Shown here in pieces: positions 25,600 to 36,916 of a DNA stretch of 64,000 nucleotides; within the stretch, counting starts at the first letter, position 1; every line of letters starts with the position of its first letter. The notes below the pieces were generated by a model. It saw only the letters and a program-made list of their open reading frames with translations. It had not been told where the DNA came from and ran no database searches. The translations under genes were made by a program, and so were the position numbers. Source of the stretch: Wyeomyia smithii (taxonomy: Eukaryota; Arthropoda; Insecta; Diptera; Culicidae); the NCBI RefSeq assembly GCF_029784165.1, contig NC_073696.1:158757606-158821605 (forward strand), written 5' to 3'.

Positions 25600-26440
25600 A
25601 TAATTTAATTTATTTTATTTGTTTTCGTTTATGTATATGTGCGCAGCATTTCAATGGTGTAGGTTTGCTTGCCCGATCGATGTCGCAATCGCTGAATCGT
25701 TCGTATCAGTCTAAGAAGTAAAACAAAGTAAAAACATAAGTAACTGGTCTCATAATGAAAACATTGAATTTTTACCTAGGCTTTCCCGCTGAAGCAAGTC
25801 TACCGATCCATTTGAACCGTTCTGAACCTTCTAGTTGATCGTTGGACCATACTGTAATGTTGTGAAGTGTTTCCACAGAACAGCTTGGAGGCAACAATTC
25901 ATCATCGGCAGCAGTCCCAGCAGCAGTAGCAAAAGTCCCAGCAGCAACAGTAGTCCCAGCAGCAGCAGTAGTCCTAGCAGCAGCAGTAGTTCAGCAGCAG
26001 TAGCAGTCCTAACGTCTTTTGTTGTTGAATCTACCACCCGCAACAATTTTACCATGAAAAACATTGTCAGTGACTTCTGAATGCATGAAAATGGCTGTGA
26101 AGATACATCACAACCCCTCTTTTCATCGTAAAAATGACAAACAGAGTGTTTTTTATTGTTCTAAACAATGATATATAATGTAGAATTGATGTATTTACAA
26201 TAGAAAACATAGTCAAACTATGATAAAGCTATGTACAATTACAGCAACCGCTAAGGTTTTTTGATTTGTTTCGGGTGCTCTCGTACTGGTTTCTTTCACT
26301 TGAGTTTGGCATTGGAAATCTTGAAGCACACCAGGTATAGGTCTTAGCTTCCCGTTGGCTCCGGCCACGTACAGATCCCGCTCGTAATGAACACCTATTC
26401 AAAATGACAAAAAACATTTTATTCATCACTTGCAATTATT
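25600..26440 (-). repeat. Right copy of the dispersed element with candidate spliced ORF and triplet expansion
   Basis: On the minus strand YERDLYVAGANGKLRPIPGV (about 26,375-26,315) is preceded by a plausible intron end (TTTTGAATAG). Farther on, NITVWSNDQLEGSERFKWIG..ASAGKPR is followed by an intron GTAAAAATTC...CTTCTTAG (~25,712-25,777). An in-frame exon then reads LIRTIQRLRHRSGKQTYTIE and ends at a TAA (~25,632). A GCT/CTG-rich tract at ~25,905-26,000 has expanded relative to the left copy. The open frame of poly-leucine across this tract is the wrong frame. The protein family was not recognised. Confidence 0.4.
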
Positions 26441-27113
26441 TTCTAGTTCACTTACACTGCAAAGTCTGGTGTTTTCGGTAGTAAAATAATCTGCTGAAAG
26501 ACAGCAAAAGTCCATGCGTAGCTTTGTTACTATCGGATTCTTTGGAAACCGTAGTGTATCGCCAGAGTGTTTATCTCCAAACAAAGTACATTGTGGACCA
26601 GTAAATACACCTCTATATCATCGGTTGAAGGAAACACTAACACAACTCAAAATTTTAAGTATTTGATGTCAAAAGCTGTCAGCTCACAAATCATCTAGCA
26701 CAGTTGTGTCCATTTTGTTCCACTAACCAGTACAGAAGCTTATTAGACCACAAACTTTCAAACGTGTGTTTCCCGAAACAAGTACGTTGATTGATCATAC
26801 GCACCGTCTTATTGTTTTTCAAGGGACCCTAGGACTGAATGCAAGATTTTTCTCAACTAAAAAACTAAAAACCTGGTGTCTAGTAAACATTATTGATATG
26901 AATTTTATTGCAATCGAAATTTTGATCCTGGTTCGCGCCATGTTTTTCGTGGTTCACGTCATTTATGATTTTATTTCTTCCTAATAATAAATAGAAGTGG
27001 AGCATTGCAAATTGATGGAATACACGTGATATAAACTTACTATTGTGTCGAATACAGTTATATTCTTCATACTATAATAAAGAATAATGTAAAACATACT
27101 CACATGCATTTGA
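26441..27113. other. No gene or element recognised
   Basis: AT-rich unique-looking sequence. The plus frame at 26,766-26,984 has no domain. No repeat partner was seen in this window. Confidence 0.4.
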
Positions 27114-27242
27114 GCCGTTGCGGAACAGAGTGGTCTATGTGCCATCGAGCAAATTTTTCAGGAGAAGCAATTTTCGAAAAATCTCTGAATAAAATTCTGT
27201 TCAACGGATTTTTTCAAACAAAATGTTCTAATATAAAGGTTA

Positions 27243-30200
27243 CCTTACCTACCTTACCTAGCAGGCTAGAGCCGGGGTGGCTCGTGCTGTATCAAGAAGT
27301 CGTCTCCATTCAACTCGGTTCTGGGCTGTATGGCGCCATGCTCCCAGGCGTCTTGTCACTCGTAGGTCACTTTCAATCTGATCAAGCCATCGTGTACGCT
27401 GTGCTCCTCAATTTCTGGTGCCGGAGGGGTTACTGAAAAGGGTCGTTTTAACCGGGTTGTCGTCCGGCATCCTTGCGACGTGTCCGGCCCATCGCAATCT
27501 GTAAACTTTGATCAGATGTGCAATGGGGATCTCTCCTAGCAGCGCGTGCAGCTCATGGTTCATGCGTCTACGCCATTCTCCGTCTTCAGTCTGTACTCCA
27601 CCGTAGATGGTTCGCAGCACCTTCCGTTCGAAAACTCCAAGGGCGTTGAGGTCCTCTGAGAGCAGTGTTGTCGTCTCTAGCCCATAGAGGACTACCGGTC
27701 TAACTAGTGTTTTGTACAGTTTCAACTTTGTACGGCGGCGCACTCGATTGGATCTCATCGTCTTACGAAATGAAAAGTAGGCACGATTTCCCGCTTGATT
27801 GCGTCTCCGGATCTCCTTGCTGGTGTTGTTGTCAGCGGTTACGAGCGATCCTAAGTACACGAACTCGTCTACCACCTCAAGCTCATCGCCGTCTACGGTG
27901 ATCCGGGGTGGGAGGCTGACATTGTTCTCCTTGGAGCCTCCTCCCTTCATATACTCAGTTTTCGACGCATTGATCAGCAGTCCAATGCGCTTAGCTTCCG
28001 CTTTCAGTCTGGTGTAGGTTTCCTCCACCGTCGCAAAGTTTCGTGCTATTATGTCGAAGTCATCAGCGAAGCCGTTAAGCTGAACCCGTTTCGTAAAAAT
28101 CGTACCACTCGTGTCGATGCCCGCTCTTCGTATAACACCTTCGAGGGCGATGTTAAAAAGCAAACAAGAGAGTCCATCACACTGTCTCAATCCTCGGCAT
28201 GACTCGAAGGGACTCGAGAGCATCCCCGAGACACGCACGTAACACATCACACGGTTCATGGTAGCCTTGATCAGTCGCGTCAGTTTATCCGGGAAGATAT
28301 CCTCGTTCTCGTGCATGATCTGCCATAGTTGTTCTCGATCAACTGTATCATAGGCTGCCTTGAAGTCGATAAAAATGTGATGCGTGGACACGTTGTACTC
28401 ACGAAATTTTTGTAAAATCTGTCGGATTGAAAAAATTTGGTCCGTGGTTGCGCGGGCTCCCATGAAACCCGCCTGGTACTGCCCCACGAACCTCCTTGTT
28501 AAAGGTGTTAGACGTTGGAATAGAACTTGGGAGAGTATTTTATATGCAGCGTTGACAAGCGAAATGCCACGATAATTGCAGCACTCCAGCTTGTCGCCCT
28601 TCTTATAAATGGGGCAGACGACTCCCTCCATCCACTCTTCCGGCAGTTTTTCCTCTTCCCAGATCTTGGAAATGACCCAGTGTAGTGCTCTAGCAAGCGT
28701 TACGTTACCATGTTTGTAGAGCTCGCCCGGCAGGCCGTCTTTGCCGGTGGCTTTGTTGTTCTTCAGCCTCCCAATCTCCCGCTGAATTTCGTGGAGATCG
28801 GGGGCTGATACTCGGTCATCTACTGCTGGCACTCCCAGGTCCGTTCCAGTTCCACTTCTGTTTGTTGCATCGCCATTCAGATGTTCATCGAAGTGCTGCT
28901 TCCACCTGTCGACCACCTCGCTGTCGTTCGTGATGAGATTACCTTCCATATCCCTGCAAAAGTCGGCTCGCGGCACATAGCCTTTACGGGATTGGTTAAC
29001 CTTTTCGTAGAACTTTCGCGTCTCATTAGCAGTGAACAGCTCTTCTAGCTCTTCATGGTCACGATCCTCTTGCTGGCGCTTTTTACGTCTCAGGATCGTG
29101 GTCATGTCATTCCTTGCCCGTCTGTATTTGACCAGGTTCTCTCTCGTCCTTACCCTCAGGTGATTTACCCAGGTCCGGTTTTTCTCTGACACCGCTGCCT
29201 GGCATCCCCCATCATACCAGTCGTTTCTGCCATTCGGCGCCTCTGTTCCTAGTGTCGTTGTCGCGGATTCCCTAATGGCCATGCGGATCATGGTCCAGCC
29301 ATCCTCGAGAGAAGCTGCGCCGAGCTCCTCTGCCAAGGGTAGTGCCGCTTCAAGCTGTTGTGCGTAGACTTCGGCAGCTTGCGGGTTCCGTAGCTGCTTG
29401 ATGTTGAGCCGCAGGGATCGGCTCTGTCGTGACTGGTAGACAGTCGACAGTTTTGAGCGCATACAAACCGCCACTAAGTAGTGGTCCGAGTCAATGTCCG
29501 CACCTCGGTAGGTGCGTATGTTGGTGATGTCCGAGAAAAATCGTCCTTCGATGAGCACATGGTCATTTTGGTTCGTTGTTTGTTGGTCAGGTGATTTCCA
29601 AGTGGCTTTGTGGATGTCCTTGCGGGGGAAAAATGTAATTCGGACTACCATTCCTCGGGAAGCTGCAAAGTTGACACATCTTTGGCCGTTGTTGTTCGTT
29701 TCGGTGTGCAGACTTTCGTGTCCGATCACCGGTTTATACAAGTCTTCCCTTCCGATTTGAGCGTTCAAATCCCCGATGACGATCTTGATGTCCCGCTGCG
29801 AGCAGCCATCGTAGACGTCCTCCAGCTGCGCGTAGAAGGCTTCTTTTTCGCCATCGGGTCTTCCTTCATGCAGGCAGTGCACATTGATGATGGAGTAATT
29901 GTAGAACCGGCCTTTAATTCTCAATACACACATCCTGTCGCTGATCGCCTGCCACTTGATCACACGACTTTGCATCTTGCCCAACACAATAAAGCCGGTA
30001 CCCCGCTCATTTGTTGTGCCGCCGCTCTGGTAGTACTGGGCCCTGCGGCCACACATCCTCCGTACAGTTTCTCCTGCAGTTCCTGCAGCGCTACGATGCC
30101 GATTTGACAAGGTTCCAACTGATCCAGTAGGATCCTGTCGCCACCCGGGATGTTAAGCGATCTACAGTTCCATGTTCCGAGTTTCCAATCAGTGTCCTTT

Positions 30201-30572
30201 TTTTGTCGCCTAGGTCGTTGCCGATTGATCCGGTCCGTTTCTTCTTCTTGATTATTCGTAGTAAAGTGTTTTTGCCATGCTACCTTACTAGGGTGGCGAT
30301 GGCTAGTCTCGCGACGGGGTTGCCGTCTTAGATTTAGCTGGCGAGACACCGCGTTTCATGATTAAGCCGCCCGCTCTGGGTCAGACGCTGTTGTACGCCG
30401 CCCCTAACATGGGGAAACAGCCGCGTACGTTCCCCCTTCCCAGTCAGCATACGACCGCTAAGGTTACTCGTATTCCGGTCGGCACCACGTGGAGGTTGGG
30501 ATAGGAGTTGCTGGACAGAGGTGAATGACCACAATAGGGTCTCAGGTGACACGTGTCCAACCATTTACCAAC
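27243..30572 (-). mobile_element. RTE-clade LINE, near full length (3.33 kb), 15-bp target duplication
   Basis: CTAATATAAAGGTTA flanks the insert at 27228-27242 and 30573-30587. The single long ORF carries an endonuclease and a reverse transcriptase without a separate gag. The element ends in a short repeated CTTAC/GTAAG tail, not a poly(A). About 3.3 kb with endonuclease immediately upstream of RT is the RTE layout. It is likely young: an exact 15-bp duplication is kept and only one frameshift and one premature stop are visible. Confidence 0.88.
27263..30349 (-). pseudogene. RTE LINE polyprotein (endonuclease-reverse transcriptase), one frameshift and one stop
   Basis: The N-terminus reads LGTWNCRSLN..PCQIGIVALQE (frame starting at 30,349). 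A frameshift near 30,065-30,085 leads into the 900-codon frame ending at 27,408. Endonuclease motifs: VIGDLNAQIG, KATWKSPD..NQNDHVLI and DSDHYLV. RT motifs: KATGKDGLPGELYK, CNYRGISLVNAAYKILSQ, FIDFKAAYDTVDR (motif A, catalytic Asp) and GFADDFDIIAR (motif C, both Asp present). At 27,408 a TGA interrupts PSGTRN; the same frame continues GAQRTRWLDQIESDLRVTRR to a natural stop near 27,265, as in RTE C-termini. With both lesions read through the length would be normal for the clade. Confidence 0.85.
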
Positions 30573-30744
30573 CTAATATAAAGGTTATGAAGTTGTTTAA
30601 TATGTGAATACATAAAATTACCATTTTTTTGGCGAAATAAGTGAATTTACCATACCAATGTACATAGACCACTCTGACTGCATATATATTTTACTGGAAT
30701 CCTCGTATCGTTTCGGAACACGTTAACTCGTACAAAATGGCTAG

Positions 30745-30890
30745 TGTCACATGTTACATGTAACACAATATGTTACATATTACATGATATTTGACATGTT
30801 ACATTTTTCGTGTTACATCACGTGTAACATGTTACAGGACAAGTGACAAGTTACATATCACATTTAATATGTTACATATATGTTACATAG
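30745..30890. repeat. Low-complexity TGTTACAT repeats
   Basis: Irregular repeats of TGTTACA/TGTAACA and ACATGT on both strands form many short palindromes inside the TIR element remnant. Confidence 0.8.
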
Positions 30891-30995
30891 CCATTCTGTT
30901 TCGGACGAAATTTCAACATGGTATAAATCAGCTTTAAAGTTCGATTTTTCGAAATTTTTCTAGTCTTTAGACCACTCTGTTTTGCAACGGCTAAT

Positions 30996-33265
30996 ATATG
31001 GGTATACAAGAAGATTTTGCGGTCCCGTTAGGATAGGATAAGATATTTGTCGTATTGGAAATTGTTGAAGTTTATTTTGAAGGAGAAATTTAATGTGAGG
31101 GTTTGACACTCTTTTTCTGTACGGACTTCCTCACTGCGACCAGAATCGTTGATCTGTTTTAAGATATATCTGGGTGTCTGCTTTATCTCGCACTTCTATT
31201 ATTAGCAATACCACTACTGAGAAGTGGCATGCTTAAAATTAATTTATTCGTGCTTGTGTGTAATATGATTTTACACTCTTTTTTACTCACTATCTGCTCT
31301 ACTATACCGAGCCTCGTTCCTCTCGCCAAATATTTACAATTAAAATTCCCTGGAAAAATTTCATCGTGCGTCCTTCTAACCAGTTTTATTTATATCGAAT
31401 GGTCTGATTCTACTAAGAATCGAACCCGTGACTAAATGCATACTTTTTTACACTTCCATCATTTTTTTTTTCAAAACAAATTATCAATGACTAGAGTCAC
31501 TGACTGTTTCTATTCGCAGAATAGTGCTATGTAAGATTTGAGTGTTCTTTTGTTTGCGATAATGGGTCCATTTTGGGATACTTTTCAAGAATATCCATTA
31601 AAAAAGTAAGGTTTGATTCTCACAACCTCGATTTAAATGGCTATTCTTGAAGACCACGCCAAAATGGACCCATTTCCGCAAAAAAAAGGAAAGCATAGGA
31701 CTGTTATGCGAATAGCGGCAGCGCAGTCATTGTACCAAAACATAATTTGCATGATTTACTTTTTTACAAAAATGGTGATTGTTTTTCGTTGTTCACGTAA
31801 AATATGTCGGTTTTTGTAGTAGGAAAAAAAAATTGCTTAAAAAAAAACCGTCGTTTCCGAGCATGCTTTTATTGTTATAAACAAGCCTGTCTAAAATTCA
31901 GGCTGATCCGGTTAATGGTTCTTCAAAACCAGTACTTACCACAGCCACATTTTCTTGGAAAAAATAGTTTCGAGATAATCGTGGTGATTACGCGCAGTGA
32001 CGCGCAGCAGCAGATTACGCGCTTGCAATAGCTGGCAAATCGGTTCTACTGCTCAGACGTTTATGATTTTTTTTTAAATATACTCTAGTCGAAAAAATCG
32101 ACATGTTTTTAATGCTTTATCTGAAAGTACATATCCTTTTAGAAAATGCAATAAAGAATATTTCGATTTGTTTCAACTAACACTAGTGTATAACCAACCC
32201 CTAATAGTAAATACAGATTAATTTAGTATATTAGTACTTTCACCTATACGTGGCTATATCTATTTTGAAAATGCAAAAAGCGATAATTCAAATATTTTTT
32301 TCAGGTTCAGGGCGTTACTTCGATGTACTCCAACATTGAGCAATTCGAATAGGTTTTTTGTAACATTGGTGTCACACCGATTTACCAACAACAAAAAGTA
32401 CAAAAAGCAAAAATTTTTGAAGCAGTGTTTTCGGACACTCGGTTCTTTGAAAGATTCAAAAATGAATTTTAAAACGATGTAAAACGAGCTTGCCATTGGG
32501 GTCAGTTCAACGAACTGGCACTGCCGTACCAAGAGCCTGAAAATGGTCTCGAACAGAATTCGGACATGAAAAATGTGTCGAAAACAATATTGATTACGAT
32601 TTTTTTTAAGTTCAAAATTTGTTATTTGCGAACAATTGGAAATTGTTCATGGCGAATTCCTGATTTCCATGAGGATTCGTTCGCTTTCCATGGTTGTAAC
32701 CGATATTCGGCTATTCCGATTGAGTGGCTACCCTGATTATTCAAGTATTACATACTATTATACAATTAATAAAGATAGAGTTCAGTTTGCTTCACAACTC
32801 TGTTAGTTTAAGCATTTTAAAAATTAGCATTAGCTTAGCGAAAATGTGAAGGGTATGAGACTATTTCAGCAGCAGACGAAGAAAGTCTGGTTTTCTACAA
32901 CATACTAATGCAAAATCTGCCGAAAAGCGACCTCTGTCGATGTGATGCAATTCCTTACCGATACTCTAGTTATTTTTCTATTTTGTGTTCGTCATTTTTA
33001 CTGGATTTTGTTAACCCTGAAAAGAAAATTATATTTTGATGTGCGTAAAAGAATAATAATACGTCGAATTGACTCCCGGCTTTCAAATAATTGAAAATGC
33101 AATAGTTTCTTCAAAAACAATCATTGAATGGTCATTACAGTATTAACTCATCGATAAACAACAAACACCAGAACTCAGGTTTTAATGTGTCTTTCTTTTC
33201 CATTTCTTTTACCATTTAAAAAAAAAGTTAAAAGAAAAATCAGAAACTAATTAGAGTGCTCTATC
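30996..33265. other. AT-rich interval, no gene; one 39-bp inverted repeat
   Basis: Arms 31561-31599 (AATGGGTCCATTTTGGGATA...) and 31636-31674 (...CCAAAATGGACCCATT) pair around a 36-nt loop with a few mismatches. 32,050-32,225 is the inverted partner of 10,365-10,510. A tRNA B box-like CGGGTTCGATTC occurs on the minus strand at ~31,418 without an A box. Short open frames are featureless. Confidence 0.45.
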
Positions 33266-33602
33266 CAGCTTTCCACGAGCGGTAATGGCGGACAGTGCAC
33301 GCAGCCCATTTTGACGTTTTCTGTAGGTCGAGTAATTTTCAATCGCAGTAACAATGTGAAAAACATAAAAATTTTGCGACGTAGCATAGCAACTTTAATA
33401 AACAGTTCTGTTCATTTTGATCCGCGCAGGCGCACGACGAAATTGAAATAACAAAACGCCCATTGTTTGTTGAAGTTGCTATGCTACGTTGCGACGTTGT
33501 TATATTTTCTACTCCCTTACTGCGATTGAAAATTCCTAGACCTACAGAAAACGTCAAAATGGGCTGCAAGCACTATCCACCATTACCGCTCGTGGAAAGC
33601 TG
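33266..33602. mobile_element. Foldback MITE, 337 bp, ~134-bp arms
   Basis: Left CAGCTTTCCACGAGCGGTAA and right TTACCGCTCGTGGAAAGCTG are perfect inverted ends. The arms (33266-33399 and 33471-33602) pair along their whole length at roughly 85 percent, including CCCATTTTGACGTTTTCTGT. The loop is about 70 nt. The homologous text at ~9,750-9,790 lacks it, giving an approximate empty site. No ORF. Confidence 0.75.
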
Positions 33603-34735
33603 TAAATATTTTAGCAACCAAAACGGTTTCTTTGATTGGCATAGTGTCTTTGGAAAAGTTGTAGATAATTATTTTGACATTAAAAAAAATATTAGCTGCG
33701 ATTTTTTTTAAATGTTTTTTTTTCAAAACTATATAACTTTATTTTTCATGATTTCTCCATGAGCGGACAGTCCGCAATGTTTAGGTAATCTTTTGTAGTT
33801 TTCATGAAAAAATATGATTTTTTTATTCAATACCTCTCCAATATAGCATTTTTCTATGCCTTCTCGAAAATGAGTCGTGTTTCAAAAAACTAAACCAATA
33901 GCACAAAATTGCGTCTTTTGCCCATAGAAACGACTATGCAAAGTTTAAAACTGGGACATTTGTTGTGGAAGTTTCTTCAGATTGCGTCGAAGTTTATGTC
34001 GTTGAAATAACGAGCCAAACGACCGAATACATAACCTGAGCTCACATTGTCCTAGAACAACATTTATTTTTCTAAGAAAGTGTTCTACGCTGGCACGTAA
34101 GAGTTTTCTAAACACTTCCGGTTTTTTTTTTCAGAAAACAACTAACATTTGATTCTTTTTTGGAAAATTTGGCGAAATTTATTAAAATAAAATAATGTAC
34201 AAAGTCCTACATACGTTTTTGGTATGTAATAGCCATAAAAATAAAATTGACTCCAGTCGATTGTAAAAATGTTGTTTCAAGAAGACCGCATTAAAAAAGT
34301 TTAGTATCTCAAAATCGTAACGGAAACGTAGCTTCCAAAAAACGCGAAAATTTAAAAATCCTCGTGAAAATACCGGGTAAACTCTGAAATCCGCGTGGAA
34401 ACATTTTATTTGTTGAAATTTTTTAATCATGTCTGCTAAATACTTTTCGAAAAAGATTAAAAAGCAGTGTTATTTTCATCTACGAAATAACATAAAAATC
34501 AGAAACAAAAATTAACCAACTATAAGCTACTATAAACTATAACTATAAAAACCATATCGTGTAATCAAACGGCTTTTCTGGGCAACTCGAGTAAAAAACG
34601 CGGTAATTCCAAAATTCACTATTTACCCACTTTTTGAATTATTTAGAAGAGTTTTAGAACTAACGTTGATTCTAGACTTTCCATGTTTGTTCCATGTATC
34701 CCTCGCGTAAATAGTGACTTTAACGTAAAAAAAAT
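33603..34735. repeat. AT-rich dispersed repeat, inverted partner of 4.66-5.16 kb
   Basis: No gene. Text around 34,240-34,320 and 34,580-34,710 is the reverse complement, with moderate divergence, of 4,680-5,100. 33,838-33,945 is a direct copy of 10,150-10,260. Confidence 0.5.
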
Positions 34736-36740
34736 CAGGGTGGCGACTCAATTTCCAAAATTTAACTCCCTGATATTCCCTGATTCTCCCTGATGTTTCA
34801 AATTTTTTTCCCTGACTATTCAAATTTATTTTAAACTGATTTGAGTTACGACTGTCATAGGTTTTTTCACCTTTATCACAAAACTAAAACGGATCAGACC
34901 TGAACTGGTTCCTGCCAAAATTCGCACTAGTAATTAAAACAGTTAAGCTTCGCTTTTGCTAACTTGAATCTTGAACAAAAAAATATTTTTGTTGAGAAAC
35001 TTGACCAATTTGATGTAATTGAAAATAAAAATTGCACTGGTCAACAAAAAAAGTTGTCCCAAATCTCAAATAAGTACTCTAGAAATTATAGCTTTATAAC
35101 CATTCCTATTCATTTAGGTGCTCCTGGTAAACGCAGAACTGCGTCATAAGGCCGCAGGATAATTATTTGCTGTGTTCGTCGTTTTTACGTTTACTTACGG
35201 GAAAGCTTTATGGAAGTCTTTGAAGACTTGAAGCATTTCTGAAACGTCTAGGGGCACTAACTTTTCAAGGGGCAATTGACTTTTTCGAGACACACCTATT
35301 TTGACAGGAAAATTAATCAGATTTGGAATTCTGGTTGGATCAGTTGAATAATTATTTTAAAATCTTGACTGTGAAAATTAGAAGATGAGAAATTACAAAT
35401 TCGCAATCAAACCTTTATTCTGAATCCTGTCGAATGCTTTTTCTAAGTATAGAAGAGCAGCTCCACGTGAATAACCTTTAGATTTATTAGCTCGTATCAT
35501 CATAAATTGATTGGTCGACAACTTAAAACCTGAGCTGGATCCTTATCCGGCTTTAAAATTGGAGTATTTTTGGCATTTTTTCATAATTTGGCTAAATATT
35601 CATATTGGAACAATTTCTGCGAATTTCGCAAGAAAAACTTTAATTAAAATGTCACCAGGTGCTTTTGTATTTTTGATAATTTTGATGATAGATTTAAGCT
35701 CATTTAAGCTAGTTCCACTTAATTCCAATTGATAGAAATTTGATAACATCAAAGTGTGACTTCGCCTTTAATTGGACTCACTAGATTTCGAGTTATGAAC
35801 ACATTCAAACTATTGAGCAAGTCTTTGAGTCTTCTGTCAATTGGTTGCAAGAAAGAAATCACCATTTTCGATAACTGGAATATGACAATGGCGATAGTGA
35901 AGCTTGCTCAGACGATGTTAGAAGATATGTCAATAGTTTGGTAGCAATTGTAAACGTGATGATGATGAAGTGCAAGAAACTGGAAAAAAAACTCGTCTAA
36001 CCACTGGTTTTGAGGGAAAAAAATGTAGTAATTAGCATAAAATGCGCGCATTACAGAATGACTTGTTAGTACCTATTAGGATACTTTTCGAAAAATTTAG
36101 AGTCACTTTTTCTTGATATTTTGGTCACTGAAGTCACTACTGTTGCATTGTCTAACCGTTACGAGCCCTGCACAAGGTATCATCAGTTCCTTGCAATTCA
36201 TTCTCAGAAAGTTTTACTGTTAAGTTTGTGCAAATTGTGCATGTGGTTGCTGAGTAAGAAGAGTTTGAAGGTCATTTATCGAGGAAAAACCCTATCACTC
36301 CGCGGGAATAGGGTTAAATAAAGCCTATGCTAAAATGGATACGTTCTTCTTGAAATTTACTTTTCATGAAAAATTTTCTACTAAGAACAAATGCTTAGTT
36401 TGCTGAACCAATTACGAGTGCATAGTTTCAGTCAATTAAAAAATGATCGATTTTTTTTTGCATATTTTGAACTCATTTGGCATTAATTAGTACTTTCGTT
36501 TTCGTGTCGGAAAAATTAAGTAACCTTATTGAGTGTTGTTGTATGGTTCCTGGTGAGCGTCCACATCGAATGCTCTGAAATAAATTCTGTTCAGAACTAA
36601 CTTTGTAAAAAAATCCCAAGCCTCTGAAATTTTCCCTGATGACTTTTCAAATTCCCTGATATTCCCTGATTTCCCTGATCAAAAATCAAATCCCTGATAT
36701 TCCCCGATTCACCCGGTTTTTCCCGGTAGTCGCCACCCTG
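34736..36740. mobile_element. 2.0-kb DNA element with CAGGGTGGCGACT termini
   Basis: The first 13 bases CAGGGTGGCGACT and the last 13 AGTCGCCACCCTG are perfect inverted repeats. Inside each end the same-strand phrase TTCCCTGAT is repeated several times, so the subterminal repeats are in direct orientation. No transposase was found. Such CAGGG...CCCTG ends with CCCTGAT repeats occur in several hAT-like families, but an 8-bp target duplication is not clean here (AAAAAAAT against AAAATGAT). The right 106 bp form the start of the duplicated 14-kb segment. Confidence 0.6.
35380..35730 (-). pseudogene. Fossil Jockey-type LINE reverse transcriptase fragment
   Basis: Translating the minus strand piecewise gives ELKSIIK..KNTKAPGDILIK, then RPINL, then GAALLYLEKAFDRIQNKGLI, which recalls the fingers and motif A of Jockey-clade RT (KAPG-D and DIEKAFD-VW-KGL). 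Several frameshifts and a changed motif A Asp (YLEKAFD) make it a relic. It lies inside the CAGGGTGGCGACT element, either captured or inserted there. Confidence 0.45.
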
Positions 36741-36916
36741 AAAATGATTTTACAAAAACAAAATGTTGGACAACAATATCAATTCTCAATTTCAAGCAAT
36801 AGTTAAAACATTCGCATACAAAAATGACCGATGGTCAATTGGTAGTTATAAAGTAGTTATAAAGATTCCAAGAAACAAATTTACTTTCCCCTTGTTAAAA
36901 AAAAAATAAAATCAAA

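Larger units (their letters stand above)
11400..26440. repeat. Giant imperfect palindrome centred near 22.16 kb
   Basis: Blocks on the left recur inverted and in mirrored order on the right. 11,570-12,560 matches 25,370-26,380. 12,560-12,977 matches 25,181-25,366. 14,480-14,650 matches 25,040-25,180. 14,690-14,900 matches 24,840-25,025. The AT-rich repeats at ~15,060-15,550 and 17,580-17,890 match 23,890-24,830. 20,056-22,103 matches 22,223-23,885. The left arm is ~10.7 kb and the right ~4.2 kb, the difference being insertions in the left arm. Identity is highest next to the centre. Tandem subrepeats inside inverted arms recall Foldback/Galileo-type DNA transposons, but I found no transposase and no clean outer ends, so the class is open. 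Confidence 0.8.
27114..30995. mobile_element. TIR element (~0.54 kb) split by an RTE LINE
   Basis: Left AGCCGTTGCGGAACAGAGTG and right CACTCTGTTTTGCAACGGCT are inverted ends. A further internal CATAGACCACTCTG lies at ~30,662. Removing the LINE and one target duplication leaves about 540 bp with no ORF, which fits a MITE. Its own target duplication was not resolved. Confidence 0.5.

Noticed and set aside
25831..26064. Poly-leucine-rich minus-strand ORF
   Set aside because: Wrong frame of a CTG/GCT triplet expansion; the conserved frame is the neighbouring one.
31405..31430. tRNA B box-like CGGGTTCGATTC on the minus strand
   Set aside because: No A box, no cloverleaf, no 3' element; at most a SINE fragment.
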